Assembly (NCBI GenBank): GCA_040753795.1
Contig: JBFMDX010000004.1
Span: 1-64,000, forward strand
Source: Thermodesulfobacteriota bacterium
Lineage (GTDB): Bacteria > Desulfobacterota > Desulfobacteria > Desulfobacterales > Desulfosudaceae
Direction: 5' to 3'
DNA length: 64,000 nt
Shown here: piece by piece, positions 8,632 to 16,496 of the stretch
Layout: each line of letters opens with the position of its first letter
How positions within the stretch are numbered: position 1 is the first letter of the stretch
Notes under the pieces: model-generated
The model's database searches: none
What the model was told of the DNA's origin: nothing
What the model saw: the letters and a program-made list of their open reading frames with translations, nothing else
Position numbers and translations under genes: made by a program

Positions 8632-9516
8632 TTACCCGATATGTTTTTTCAAAAAAATCAGTTGATCCTTTATCGTTTGTTTAAAATCGGGCTCCACGTA
8701 GACATCAAAATGGCCCCGGTCATATGTAATCAGTTTTCCTTTTGGCGCTTGTTTTGCCGCTTTAATAGTCGGCTTTGAAGGCGTTGTGGCGTCTTTTAAT
8801 GCCACCTGGATTAATACGGGCACCTGTATCTTTGCCGCCAGTTTTCCGGGGGAGTAACTGCCCAATGATAAAAATATTCTGGCTGCCACCGTTTCATTAA
8901 ACCGGCCTTTTTCCGGATAGAGCTTGCGCGACGCTTCAAACTCTCCCTCAGCGGTCATGGCGGCCAGTTCTCCGGGCCGGCCAAGCGCTGGCACATAAAA
9001 AGGGCTTCTGCCCAATAATGCGCGGGTAATGTCACGAAAGGCGGCAACGCCAAGCCGTACGTTCTGAGCCGGGCCTGCCGCCAGGGCTGTGGCCAAACCA
9101 TTCATGTGCGGCACCTGGGAAATAACGGCCGCGATATTTTTGTCTTCTGCCGCTACGGCCAGGACATGTCCGCCGCTGAATGACGTGCCCCAGACAATGA
9201 TCTTTTTTGGATCCACGCCGGGCAGGGAACGGGCGAAGGCAATGGCGGCATGCCAGTCCTGATGCTGTTTTTTGATGTCAAGAATCTGCCTTGGCTGACC
9301 ATCACTGTCGCCGAAATGCCGGTAGTCAAATACCAGTGCGTGGTAACCGGCAGCGGCGAACCTTTCGGCATAGGCGTCCAGCCGCATCTCCTTTACCCCG
9401 CAGAAGCCGTGGGCAAGGATTACACACGGCATTTTTCCTGCCTGAGACGGTTTGAACAGCCACCCCCGGCAGGCTGAACCCCTTGATTGAAACTGAATAT
9501 CCTCTCTCTGGATCAT
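8632..9516 (-). CDS. Alpha/beta hydrolase (dienelactone-hydrolase-like)
   Basis: This is a 294-residue alpha/beta hydrolase. Seen are an oxyanion-type HGFCGVKEMRLD segment near residue 37, a nucleophile elbow GTSFSGGH near 118, and late candidates Asp (ALKDATTPS) and His (DRGHFDVY) for the triad. No signal peptide is present. Two ATGs lie near the start. That at 9516 has the better spacing (8 bases) to the AGGAG site, whereas the one at 9522 is too close. It is the first gene of the minus-strand group that also holds the decarboxylase-like protein, SDR and FMN oxidase. Its upstream region carries an AraC-type operator shared with 16386-16421, which ties it to that regulator. Confidence 0.8.
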   Translation of the reverse strand: MIQREDIQFQSRGSACRGWLFKPSQAGKMPCVILAHGFCGVKEMRLDAYAERFAAAGYHALVFDYRHFGDSDGQPRQILDIKKQHQDWHAAIAFARSLPGVDPKKIIVWGTSFSGGHVLAVAAEDKNIAAVISQVPHMNGLATALAAGPAQNVRLGVAAFRDITRALLGRSPFYVPALGRPGELAAMTAEGEFEASRKLYPEKGRFNETVAARIFLSLGSYSPGKLAAKIQVPVLIQVALKDATTPSKPTIKAAKQAPKGKLITYDRGHFDVYVEPDFKQTIKDQLIFLKKHIG

Positions 9517-9574
9517 GATCATTTCTCCTGATTCGAAAGTTGTAAACGAATACCCGGTTGAATGAATAACTAAA

Positions 9575-9630
9575 CCATATGTGAGTTCTAAGTATTGACC
9601 ATATGTGAATATGATTTGACATTTTGTGAA
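9575..9630 (-). promoter_or_regulatory. AraC-type direct-repeat operator upstream of the hydrolase
   Basis: Read on the plus strand, TTGACCATATGTGAA (9595-9609) and TTGACATTTTGTGAA (9616-9630) form a direct repeat with a 21-bp period, two helical turns. A third partial copy (CCATATGTGAG) lies at 9575-9585. The same two-site arrangement, nearly base for base over about 40 bp, occurs inverted between the AraC gene and the SDR-EthD gene at 16386-16421. Direct repeats at this spacing are typical AraC-family sites. Confidence 0.7.
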
Positions 9631-9703
9631 AATATGAATTTAAAAAATATTGTACGGTAATGAAAAAGTTTAAATTACAAATTCTTATCGTGGAATTGAT
9701 GCT

Positions 9704-9802
9704 ATGGAGCGCCGGAAAGCGAGACGGGAGACGTTTATCGAGGCCGGCCTGGAATCATTCGGCACAATCGGATATGTCCGCTCGACCATCAGGGGGATAT
9801 GC
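9704..9802 (+). pseudogene. TetR-family regulator, N-terminal fragment
   Basis: The plus strand encodes MERRKARRETFIEAGLESFG followed by TIGYVRSTIRGIC. This is the first part of a TetR helix-turn-helix domain (helices 1-2 and part of 3). After this the frame loses all similarity to the family and overlaps the end of the neighbouring minus-strand gene. About 150 residues of ligand-binding domain are missing. It is the stump of a regulator deleted when the adjacent membrane-protein operon came to lie here. Confidence 0.6.
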
Positions 9803-9862
9803 CAGCCCCGGATTGTGAGAAGTCCGCCAAACTGTTTAATGCCTGATCTGGCCTGCAGTTTA

Positions 9863-10819
9863 TCAGCTGAAATGAAAGACAAAGGCGACGGCGGCACCGA
9901 TGACCATGGTTAGAATGGCCGCGGCTATCCAGTCCCGGCTATCCAGGCGGCGCGTTTCCGGGAAGCGGGCCGTGAGGTAGAGGATAAGGACCAGGGCCAT
10001 GAACGGCAGGGCCGGCAGGAAAAGGCCCAGTTCCTGGGCCGCGATCACGGCAATTATCAGGCCCGCGCCGGTTACCGGAAGGAACAGGCCGCTGACCCGC
10101 CTCTTTCGTACCATCTCATCCAGTCCTTCTCCGAGTAAATTGTCCCGGATATTGAATTTCATGCAGGCGGCCGCAAAAAAAACCAGCATCACCCAGTCCG
10201 ACACACCGAAAACCGGTATGGCCCGGGCAAGGCCGGGAACGGCTGTTTTGAGGATCAGCACGTCGCCAAGCGGTACCGGCCCTTTCATTCCGCCTTTGTA
10301 ATACGGCTTCAGCATATCGCTGATAACCCGGGTGGGGCCGGCCAGCACGCTTATCCCGTCGATCATGAGGACAAAAGCGGCCAGCAGAACGATTTCCGAC
10401 GGTCGTTTCAGGGCGAGACAGAGCCAGGGGCCCACCAGGCAGGCCAGGACAAGCAGGTTGCCGGTCGACAGTATCTGTATGGTCATATCCGCACCCGTAT
10501 TCCGGGTGGAAATAAACAAAATCGTTCCGATGGTGAGGCTGATGACGATCAGCGCGGTACGAAAGACCGGCCGTCGGGCCAGTCCGGGTTCGGCATAAAC
10601 CAGGTGAAATGCCGTCAGGCCGGCCGCGGCCAGCACATGGAAAATAACAACCAGTGGTATAATCACCCCGGGCAGGTCCCCGCCGGAAAGGAGGAGCCTG
10701 CCTGTCCGCTGAAACATCATCTGCCAAAGGAACCAGGCGGCATAATACCCGCCCAGGCATGCCAGCACGGTGGTTACAGACGTTGGCGGGGGGTATGGTT
10801 TATGCTCATCGTCCGGCAT
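9863..10819 (-). CDS. Polytopic membrane protein of the MoxR-transglutaminase operon
   Basis: The product is 318 residues with about nine hydrophobic segments (first near residues 17-36, last near 296-315) and little between them. There is no signal peptide or recognised domain. It follows the transglutaminase gene by 32 bases and is the last gene of the MoxR-DUF58-transglutaminase operon, so a role with that membrane complex is likely. Its stop lies in sequence shared with the decayed TetR gene, so the C-terminus may have been fixed by a deletion. The function is unknown. Confidence 0.65.
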   Translation of the reverse strand: MPDDEHKPYPPPTSVTTVLACLGGYYAAWFLWQMMFQRTGRLLLSGGDLPGVIIPLVVIFHVLAAAGLTAFHLVYAEPGLARRPVFRTALIVISLTIGTILFISTRNTGADMTIQILSTGNLLVLACLVGPWLCLALKRPSEIVLLAAFVLMIDGISVLAGPTRVISDMLKPYYKGGMKGPVPLGDVLILKTAVPGLARAIPVFGVSDWVMLVFFAAACMKFNIRDNLLGEGLDEMVRKRRVSGLFLPVTGAGLIIAVIAAQELGLFLPALPFMALVLILYLTARFPETRRLDSRDWIAAAILTMVIGAAVAFVFHFS

Positions 10820-10851
10820 GGTGAATCTCCACTATCATATGGCCCGCAGGC

Positions 10852-12822
10852 TCAAGACGTCCGCGATCCGATGCCGGACAGAATGGTGTCGGTCTCCCGG
10901 ATAAGGCGTTCCCGCGCATCAACCGGTAAACCAAGGGGATCAAACCGGTATCGATAATGAAGCGCCAGCACGCCCATGATGCGGTCCGTCAGTTCAGGAT
11001 CAGGCAGATACGTCTTTATCCTTAACAACCAGGCGACCAGGGTTTCTCCTTCAAACCGGTCATAACCCTTTGACAGCAGGGCTTGTTCCACCCTGTAAAA
11101 CGGCGAATCCGTTCCCGGCCATGCCGCCGCCTCCGGCTGCTGAGCGCCTGCCGCGCCTTCAAGGCGTGTTTTCCGGTGGCGGAACAGGTTCCGTCCAAGA
11201 TAAAGGATCATGGGAATCAGCAGCCACAGCATATAATTGGACAGGTTGCGGTCCTCGCCCCAGCGCCACAAGGCATAGGCGAAATAGATGTCCGACAACC
11301 GGTTGTAAAGCGGCTCCCAGATGGACACGTTTTCATTATCGGCCTGCCGCCATACCGGGGGGGTGGTGTCAACGGGAATCCATCTACCGTCAATCAAGGC
11401 CACGGCCCAGGCATGGGCGTCACGGTCCTTCACGGAAACCCAGTCCGCGTTGACCCCCGTACCCGCCGGCAGTCCGTACCCGGTTACGTATCGTGACGGG
11501 ATGCCGGACGCACGAAGCAGAAGGACCGTTGCCGTGGCAAAATATTCGCAATGCCCCGAACGGGAACGCAGGAGGAAATTGGCGAGTGCCGTGCCCTGCC
11601 CCTGGTCCCGCTGTTCCAGTGAGTAGGTAAATTCATTTCGAAACCAGTCGCTTACCATATTAACGACTTGTCCGGGCGGTCGCCCTTCAAGCTGCAGTGC
11701 ATGCACGACGGTCTGCACCGCCGCTGCCTCCTGATTCGGAATTTTCAGGTCATACCGGTCGGGCGGATCAAGCCCGTCCGGCACACCGCTCCGCGCCGTA
11801 TACGTTACCAGTCCGGGACCGTCCTCCACCGTTACCGCGCCCAGCCGGTTCCGGCGGAAGGCGGCCGCCGGCAGACCGGTGACATCAATGGTTTCGGCCG
11901 GGAGTTTCAGCACCCCCTCACCCTGCTTCAGCGGGGCGGCTACGGTAACGGCCGCTTCCTTTGCCACACCGGGAATCAAAACCAGGCCGGCATTATTAAT
12001 TCCCGGCTGAATGACCTTCAGCGAAGCCCCCATGGCGGACCATCCCGGCGGGGAATATGTATTATAAATCCCTTCACACAGAAGGTCCGGCAGGGGCCTT
12101 GCCCCGGCCCGCTTTACCCTGAAGGCGATCCGTCCCGACGGCTTCAGTTCGCCGATATCACCGATGGCCGTGGTGGCAATCAACGGATCGGTCTGCTTCA
12201 TGAAGTATTTGTAATACCAGCCCGCCGTCAGTTTCTGGAGGGTGTTCATTCCGGTATGCAGCCCGAAACCGGTAACACTTATTATGGCCAGCGCCATAAA
12301 CCACACGGCAAGCGGGTATCGTTTCGATCGCAGGGGATACAACCCCCAGGCGGTCAGGAGAATGACGCCGGCATAAAACCAGGGGGTTCTTACATTGGCG
12401 GCCCCGGCAGCAATGACGCATACGGCTATGTACGGAAAAGACAGGTCCACGTAGCGCGGTGTCAGTTCTCCCCGGGCCTCCCCCCGTCTCAACATCCATA
12501 TCAGGGCACTGACACGGGTCTTGCCGCGCGTGCTGTATAACTGAACCGCCATTATCGGGAATATAGCCAGGGGCAGCCATTTGCCGACGACATAAAGCGC
12601 CTTGAAGGGCGTGACGCTGAGAAAATAGACAAAGAGGCCGGCAATAATCACCGCGCAGATATCCGCCACCCGGTTGAAGTCGGCCTCCTCGAAATCCCGC
12701 CGGCGTTTGACCAGTCGGGGCAGCTCCAGAACCAGGGCCATGAGCAGTGCCACGGTTATTGCGCCGGCATGGGCTCCCCAGAACAGAAGCGCACCGGTCA
12801 TTATAAAGGGCGGAGGGGTCAT
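10852..12822 (-). CDS. TgpA-like membrane transglutaminase-fold protein
   Basis: The start is placed at the ATG at 12822, which overlaps the stop of the preceding gene (ATGA), giving 656 residues. A longer frame upstream only reads through that gene. The N-terminal third has several membrane helices (DUF3488-type), followed by an extracytoplasmic transglutaminase core. The triad is visible as Cys in SGHCEYFAT, His in DRDAHAWAV and Asp in IPVDTTP. One more helix and a cytoplasmic C-terminal domain follow. Proteins of this kind sit with MoxR ATPases and DUF58 proteins and are thought to act in envelope protein processing or assembly. Translation is probably coupled to the DUF58 gene. Confidence 0.85.
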   Translation of the reverse strand: MTPPPFIMTGALLFWGAHAGAITVALLMALVLELPRLVKRRRDFEEADFNRVADICAVIIAGLFVYFLSVTPFKALYVVGKWLPLAIFPIMAVQLYSTRGKTRVSALIWMLRRGEARGELTPRYVDLSFPYIAVCVIAAGAANVRTPWFYAGVILLTAWGLYPLRSKRYPLAVWFMALAIISVTGFGLHTGMNTLQKLTAGWYYKYFMKQTDPLIATTAIGDIGELKPSGRIAFRVKRAGARPLPDLLCEGIYNTYSPPGWSAMGASLKVIQPGINNAGLVLIPGVAKEAAVTVAAPLKQGEGVLKLPAETIDVTGLPAAAFRRNRLGAVTVEDGPGLVTYTARSGVPDGLDPPDRYDLKIPNQEAAAVQTVVHALQLEGRPPGQVVNMVSDWFRNEFTYSLEQRDQGQGTALANFLLRSRSGHCEYFATATVLLLRASGIPSRYVTGYGLPAGTGVNADWVSVKDRDAHAWAVALIDGRWIPVDTTPPVWRQADNENVSIWEPLYNRLSDIYFAYALWRWGEDRNLSNYMLWLLIPMILYLGRNLFRHRKTRLEGAAGAQQPEAAAWPGTDSPFYRVEQALLSKGYDRFEGETLVAWLLRIKTYLPDPELTDRIMGVLALHYRYRFDPLGLPVDARERLIRETDTILSGIGSRTS

Positions 12823-14171
12823 ATGGCGGCCAGTCCCTCCTTGATCTCTCCGGTTTTCAGCACATGAAAGGCCCCGGGCATATCCAGCATGGGGCCCGCG
12901 TCGATTTGGTCTTCGGCAGTTGAATTTCTGATCACCAGCACCCGCAACGGCAGACGCAACCCGCGCAGCCGGCGGACCAGTTCCTGCCGCGGCTTGTCCC
13001 ATCCCAGAAGAACGCACAGGCAGCCGCTCAAGCGACCGGCATTTTCAAACACGATCGGCCACAGGGTCTCAAAGGGTTTGTCCCGGCAGGCGGTTACATC
13101 CGCCAGGATTTCAAGCATCCGACCGCTATCCGATATCCCGCGCCCGCTTGAAAAGCAGTAGGCCCGGTCCCCGACAAACATCAGGTCAAGCAGCGCCTCC
13201 CGGGTCTGGAGTGCGTCCACAAAGGAGGCCGCCACGGAGACGGCGCTTTCGAACACATCGGTTTCCCCGTCTGGTTCAAAGGTGTCCAGGATAAGCGCGT
13301 GACGCACAAAGAATTCATCCTGAAACTCTTTTATGATCGGTTTGCCTGTCCGCGCCCAGCTTTTCCAGTGGATGTGACGCAGGGGGTCACCGGGCCGGTA
13401 CTCACGAACGGAAAAAAATTCCTGTGAATCCCCCACGGACGACGCCAGTGTCACGCCGCCGGGTTGAAACCGGCGGCTGCCGGGTAACGCCAGTGCCGGT
13501 ACCGGATAGCGTCGGGGAAGAATCAGAACGGATTGACGGTTCCCGATATGGACCGCCGCCTTGAACAAGCCGAAGGGGTCGGGTCGGGAGATGGTCATGC
13601 CGCGCAGGTTCAGGTGTCCCCGCCTCCGGGGCATGAGTGCCACCCGGGTTTTTATCGTAGCCCCCGGTTCCATCGGCAGCAGGGAAAAGGCTTCGGCTTC
13701 GGCACGTTTCCGACACCCGACCAGCCATTGGAACCGGTACCACATGGTCCCTCGATCCCAGGCATTGCGTTTGCCCTCATCCGGTTCGGGTATGGTCAAC
13801 ATCTCTTCCATGCTGGGACGCGGGTCCGCCATATTTTCTATGGCCAGCAACCCCCGCTGGCGATGCCGGGTCTGGTTGGTCACGTGGAGCGAGTATGTCA
13901 GCTCTTCACCGACGGTGCCATATCGCGGAAGTTCACGCCGGATGTCAAAACGGCCCCTGAAGAACAGGCTGAACACCGCGGCAAAGGCCATTACGGGTAA
14001 AAGAAAGGCGAACACCTGGTAAATCATGGCCCGATTGGTTTCCAGGCTGAAGAGTCCCATGACCCCGACAAGCGTGATCATAAACCAGCCGGCACGTGTA
14101 ATCCGGCGTTCGCGCCACACGTCCCAGGCGTAGAAAAAGCGATAGCTTCGATAGAGAAAACGATTAAGCAT
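12819..14171 (-). CDS. DUF58 domain protein
   Basis: The 450-residue product starts with two membrane helices (about residues 28-70) and contains the DUF58 signature near REYRPGDPLRHIHWKSWART, followed by a von Willebrand-factor-A-like region (HALILDTFEPDGETDVFESA). DUF58 proteins accompany MoxR ATPases and are believed to be their adaptor or partner for maturing envelope complexes. It lies 15 bases downstream of the MoxR gene and overlaps the transglutaminase gene by four bases, so the three are one operon. No odd feature was seen. Confidence 0.88.
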   Translation of the reverse strand: MLNRFLYRSYRFFYAWDVWRERRITRAGWFMITLVGVMGLFSLETNRAMIYQVFAFLLPVMAFAAVFSLFFRGRFDIRRELPRYGTVGEELTYSLHVTNQTRHRQRGLLAIENMADPRPSMEEMLTIPEPDEGKRNAWDRGTMWYRFQWLVGCRKRAEAEAFSLLPMEPGATIKTRVALMPRRRGHLNLRGMTISRPDPFGLFKAAVHIGNRQSVLILPRRYPVPALALPGSRRFQPGGVTLASSVGDSQEFFSVREYRPGDPLRHIHWKSWARTGKPIIKEFQDEFFVRHALILDTFEPDGETDVFESAVSVAASFVDALQTREALLDLMFVGDRAYCFSSGRGISDSGRMLEILADVTACRDKPFETLWPIVFENAGRLSGCLCVLLGWDKPRQELVRRLRGLRLPLRVLVIRNSTAEDQIDAGPMLDMPGAFHVLKTGEIKEGLAAI

Positions 14172-14186
14172 CAGCTGTGGTCCGGG

Positions 14187-15149
14187 TTATGACGGCACCG
14201 GCACTGTTTCCAGAATGCTCCTGACAACATCCGCCATGGTCCGGCCGGCAAAAGTCGCCTGGTGGCTCAGAACCATCCGGTGGGCAATCGCCGGAACCGC
14301 CAGTTCCTGGACGTGTTCCGGCGTCACATATTCAAGACCGTCGTACAGGGCGAGGGCCTTGGCGGTCTTCATGAGCGTCAGAGACGCCCTGGGGCTTCCC
14401 CCCAGTTCGACACCCTCGACATTCCGGGTTTCGCGCACTATCGTCACGATATAGTTTTTCAATTCTTCACTGATGCGTACCGCTTTGACCGCCCGCTTCA
14501 GGGCCATGACATCGTCGGTATTCACGCAGGGCGACACCTGCTCGATGGGATGACGGTTTTTCTGGTCCGTCAGAATGGCGACTTCATCAGCGGCGGACAC
14601 ATATCCCAGGTCGAACTTCAACGCGAACCGGTCCATCTGGGCCTCCGGCAGGGGATACGTTCCCCGGGACTCCACCGGATTCTGGGTGGCGATAACAAAA
14701 AAAAGATCTTCCAGCCGCCGGGCTTCACCGTCAATGCTGACCTGGCCTTCCGCCATCGCTTCCAGCAGAGCGGATTGGGTCCGCGGTGATGCCCGGTTAA
14801 TCTCGTCCACCAACAGGATATTCGTAAAAATCGGGCCTTTGTGCAGGTTAAAGACCTGGTCCTGCTGGTTGAAAATCGATACCCCCAGGATATCGGACGG
14901 CAGGAGGTCCGGCGTGAACTGTATCCGGCGAAACCGGGTATTGATGCTCAAGGCCAGCGTTTTGGCCAGGGTGGTCTTGCCGGTTCCCGGATAATCCTCC
15001 AGCAGGATGTGGCCGCCGCTCCCGAAACCGGCCAGCATCAGCCGTATGGCGGCGGCCTGACCCCTCATGACGGTTTCGATATTGGTTGTCAGCTTCCGGT
15101 AGGTTTCATGGGCTGCGTTCAGATCACTGCCGGCAGAGTCATCCTTCAT
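14187..15149 (-). CDS. MoxR-family AAA+ ATPase
   Basis: A 320-residue MoxR ATPase. Seen are Walker A (DYPGTGKTTLAK, near residue 55), Walker B (LLVDEINRASPRTQ, near 115), sensor 1 (VIATQNPVE) and the C-terminal lid with the GGSPRASL sensor-2 arginine. MoxR proteins act as chaperones that insert cofactors or assemble complexes, working with VWA/DUF58 partners such as the next gene. It is the promoter-proximal gene of a four-gene operon. The 108 bases between it and the AraC gene must hold the promoter, but no strong consensus was identified. Confidence 0.93.
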   Translation of the reverse strand: MKDDSAGSDLNAAHETYRKLTTNIETVMRGQAAAIRLMLAGFGSGGHILLEDYPGTGKTTLAKTLALSINTRFRRIQFTPDLLPSDILGVSIFNQQDQVFNLHKGPIFTNILLVDEINRASPRTQSALLEAMAEGQVSIDGEARRLEDLFFVIATQNPVESRGTYPLPEAQMDRFALKFDLGYVSAADEVAILTDQKNRHPIEQVSPCVNTDDVMALKRAVKAVRISEELKNYIVTIVRETRNVEGVELGGSPRASLTLMKTAKALALYDGLEYVTPEHVQELAVPAIAHRMVLSHQATFAGRTMADVVRSILETVPVPS

Positions 15150-15257
15150 TCGCGCTCCCCTTATTTTTGAAGTTCTGGACCGGATAACGATAATACAGGG
15201 ATCTGTCGGCGGTCAAGCCGGAACACCGCATTTCTGGAAATCTATCACGGGCGTTTT

Positions 15258-16316
15258 TCACTCTTGTGTCGACAAATAACTTTGCCGGTACTCACCGGGG
15301 GTAAAACCCGTCCATTTTTTAAAAGCCCGGTTAAAGGCGCTTTGTTCGGAATAGCCGAGCAGGAAGGTAATATCGATAATCGCTATCCGGGATTGTTCAA
15401 GCAGCTGTATGGCGTGCTCTCTTTTTACCTTATCCAGTATGTCCTGGTATTTTACACCTTCTTTGCTTAACCTGATCTGAAGGCTTCTTTTGCTCATGGC
15501 AAGCTGACCGGAAATGGTTTCTATGTCCGTCTTGCCGGAAAGCAGATTCTGAATGATTGCGGTTTCAACCTGCACGGAAAACAGGTCTTCACGATATATC
15601 TTTTTTTGAAGTTTTTCAGCATATGACTTAAGCGTGTCAAGAATTCCGACATTGGCGACCAGGACAGGAAGATCCAGATGTTTTTTACTAAAGGTCATTT
15701 TATTTTCCTGCTGACTGAACAGCACGGGTATTTTAAAAATACGTTCATGCTCTTTTGTGCTTGAAGGAGACGGATGAATAAACTGAACGCTGTCAAGCCG
15801 GACCTCTTTCCCGGTCAGGCGGGTTAACAGATTAGTGTAATAAGCAAAATGGCCTTCAATGAATTGTCGGAGCTCATTCATATCTGTAATTTGATATTGC
15901 AATTCAAGAGACAGGGATGCGGTATTCCCGGTCTGAGAGAACACAGGCACGGCCACATCATGCATCAGGGGGTAATACTTGCAAAAATTGGTTAATGCTT
16001 CTCCCAGGGTGGGAGAGTTAAACGTGATCACATGCATGGCGTCCATAAAAAAATCAAACGCTTCTCCCAGGTGCAGTCCTATATCAGGGTCATAAATGAG
16101 CTTCAGGACTTCACTTGCCAGGCCATGCCCCTGTTCGGCGGGTAACCGCCCATTCGGGGCCTTAAGTAAATTGGAATCAAAACCCACTTTTTTAAAAAAC
16201 CATTCGGGATCAATACCAAGTCTATCCCCCTCCTTGACAAGCATATTAATGAAGTCAACCGAAAAACTGGGTTCTTTTCCGGTTCGGGTCTGATTTTTCG
16301 TCAACTCATTCGGCAT
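15258..16316 (-). CDS. AraC-family transcriptional regulator (OruR/Arabinose_bd type)
   Basis: The 352-residue product has the long N-terminal ligand-binding domain of the PF12625 type. Its C-terminal AraC HTH domain ends in ITFLLGYSEQSAFNRAFKKW followed by TGFTPGEYRQ. Regulators of this class commonly activate catabolic genes for lipids, sterols or hydroxy acids. It is divergent from the SDR-EthD gene, and a two-site direct repeat lies between them. The same sequence lies upstream of the hydrolase gene at 8632-9516, so this protein probably controls both units. The inducer is unknown. Confidence 0.9.
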   Translation of the reverse strand: MPNELTKNQTRTGKEPSFSVDFINMLVKEGDRLGIDPEWFFKKVGFDSNLLKAPNGRLPAEQGHGLASEVLKLIYDPDIGLHLGEAFDFFMDAMHVITFNSPTLGEALTNFCKYYPLMHDVAVPVFSQTGNTASLSLELQYQITDMNELRQFIEGHFAYYTNLLTRLTGKEVRLDSVQFIHPSPSSTKEHERIFKIPVLFSQQENKMTFSKKHLDLPVLVANVGILDTLKSYAEKLQKKIYREDLFSVQVETAIIQNLLSGKTDIETISGQLAMSKRSLQIRLSKEGVKYQDILDKVKREHAIQLLEQSRIAIIDITFLLGYSEQSAFNRAFKKWTGFTPGEYRQSYLSTQE

Positions 16317-16385
16317 GTTCGATCTCTTCTTGATGGAATGTCGGTCTGTTTTCCTAAAATACCCCGTATTTTATAAATTCATTTT

Positions 16386-16421
16386 TTCACAAATTGTCAA
16401 ATCATATTCACATATGGTCAA
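16386..16421. promoter_or_regulatory. AraC-type direct-repeat operator between divergent genes
   Basis: TTCACAAATTGTCAA begins at 16386 and TTCACATATGGTCAA at 16407, a direct repeat with a 21-bp period, followed by the AraC-SDR spacer. The reverse complement matches the sequence at 9595-9630 almost exactly. It is placed 70 bases from the AraC start and about 75 from the SDR start, suitable for controlling both. Confidence 0.72.
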
Positions 16422-16496
16422 TACATAGCGCTCGAATATGATTTAAGTTACCTGTTCAACTGGCCGTTATTTTACACATTGGAGAAGGAGAGTGTC

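Noticed and set aside
10852-13017. A 721-residue transglutaminase starting at 13017
   Set aside because: The first 65 residues read through the end of the DUF58 gene and are arginine- and glycine-rich. The ATGA-coupled start at 12822 fits the family.
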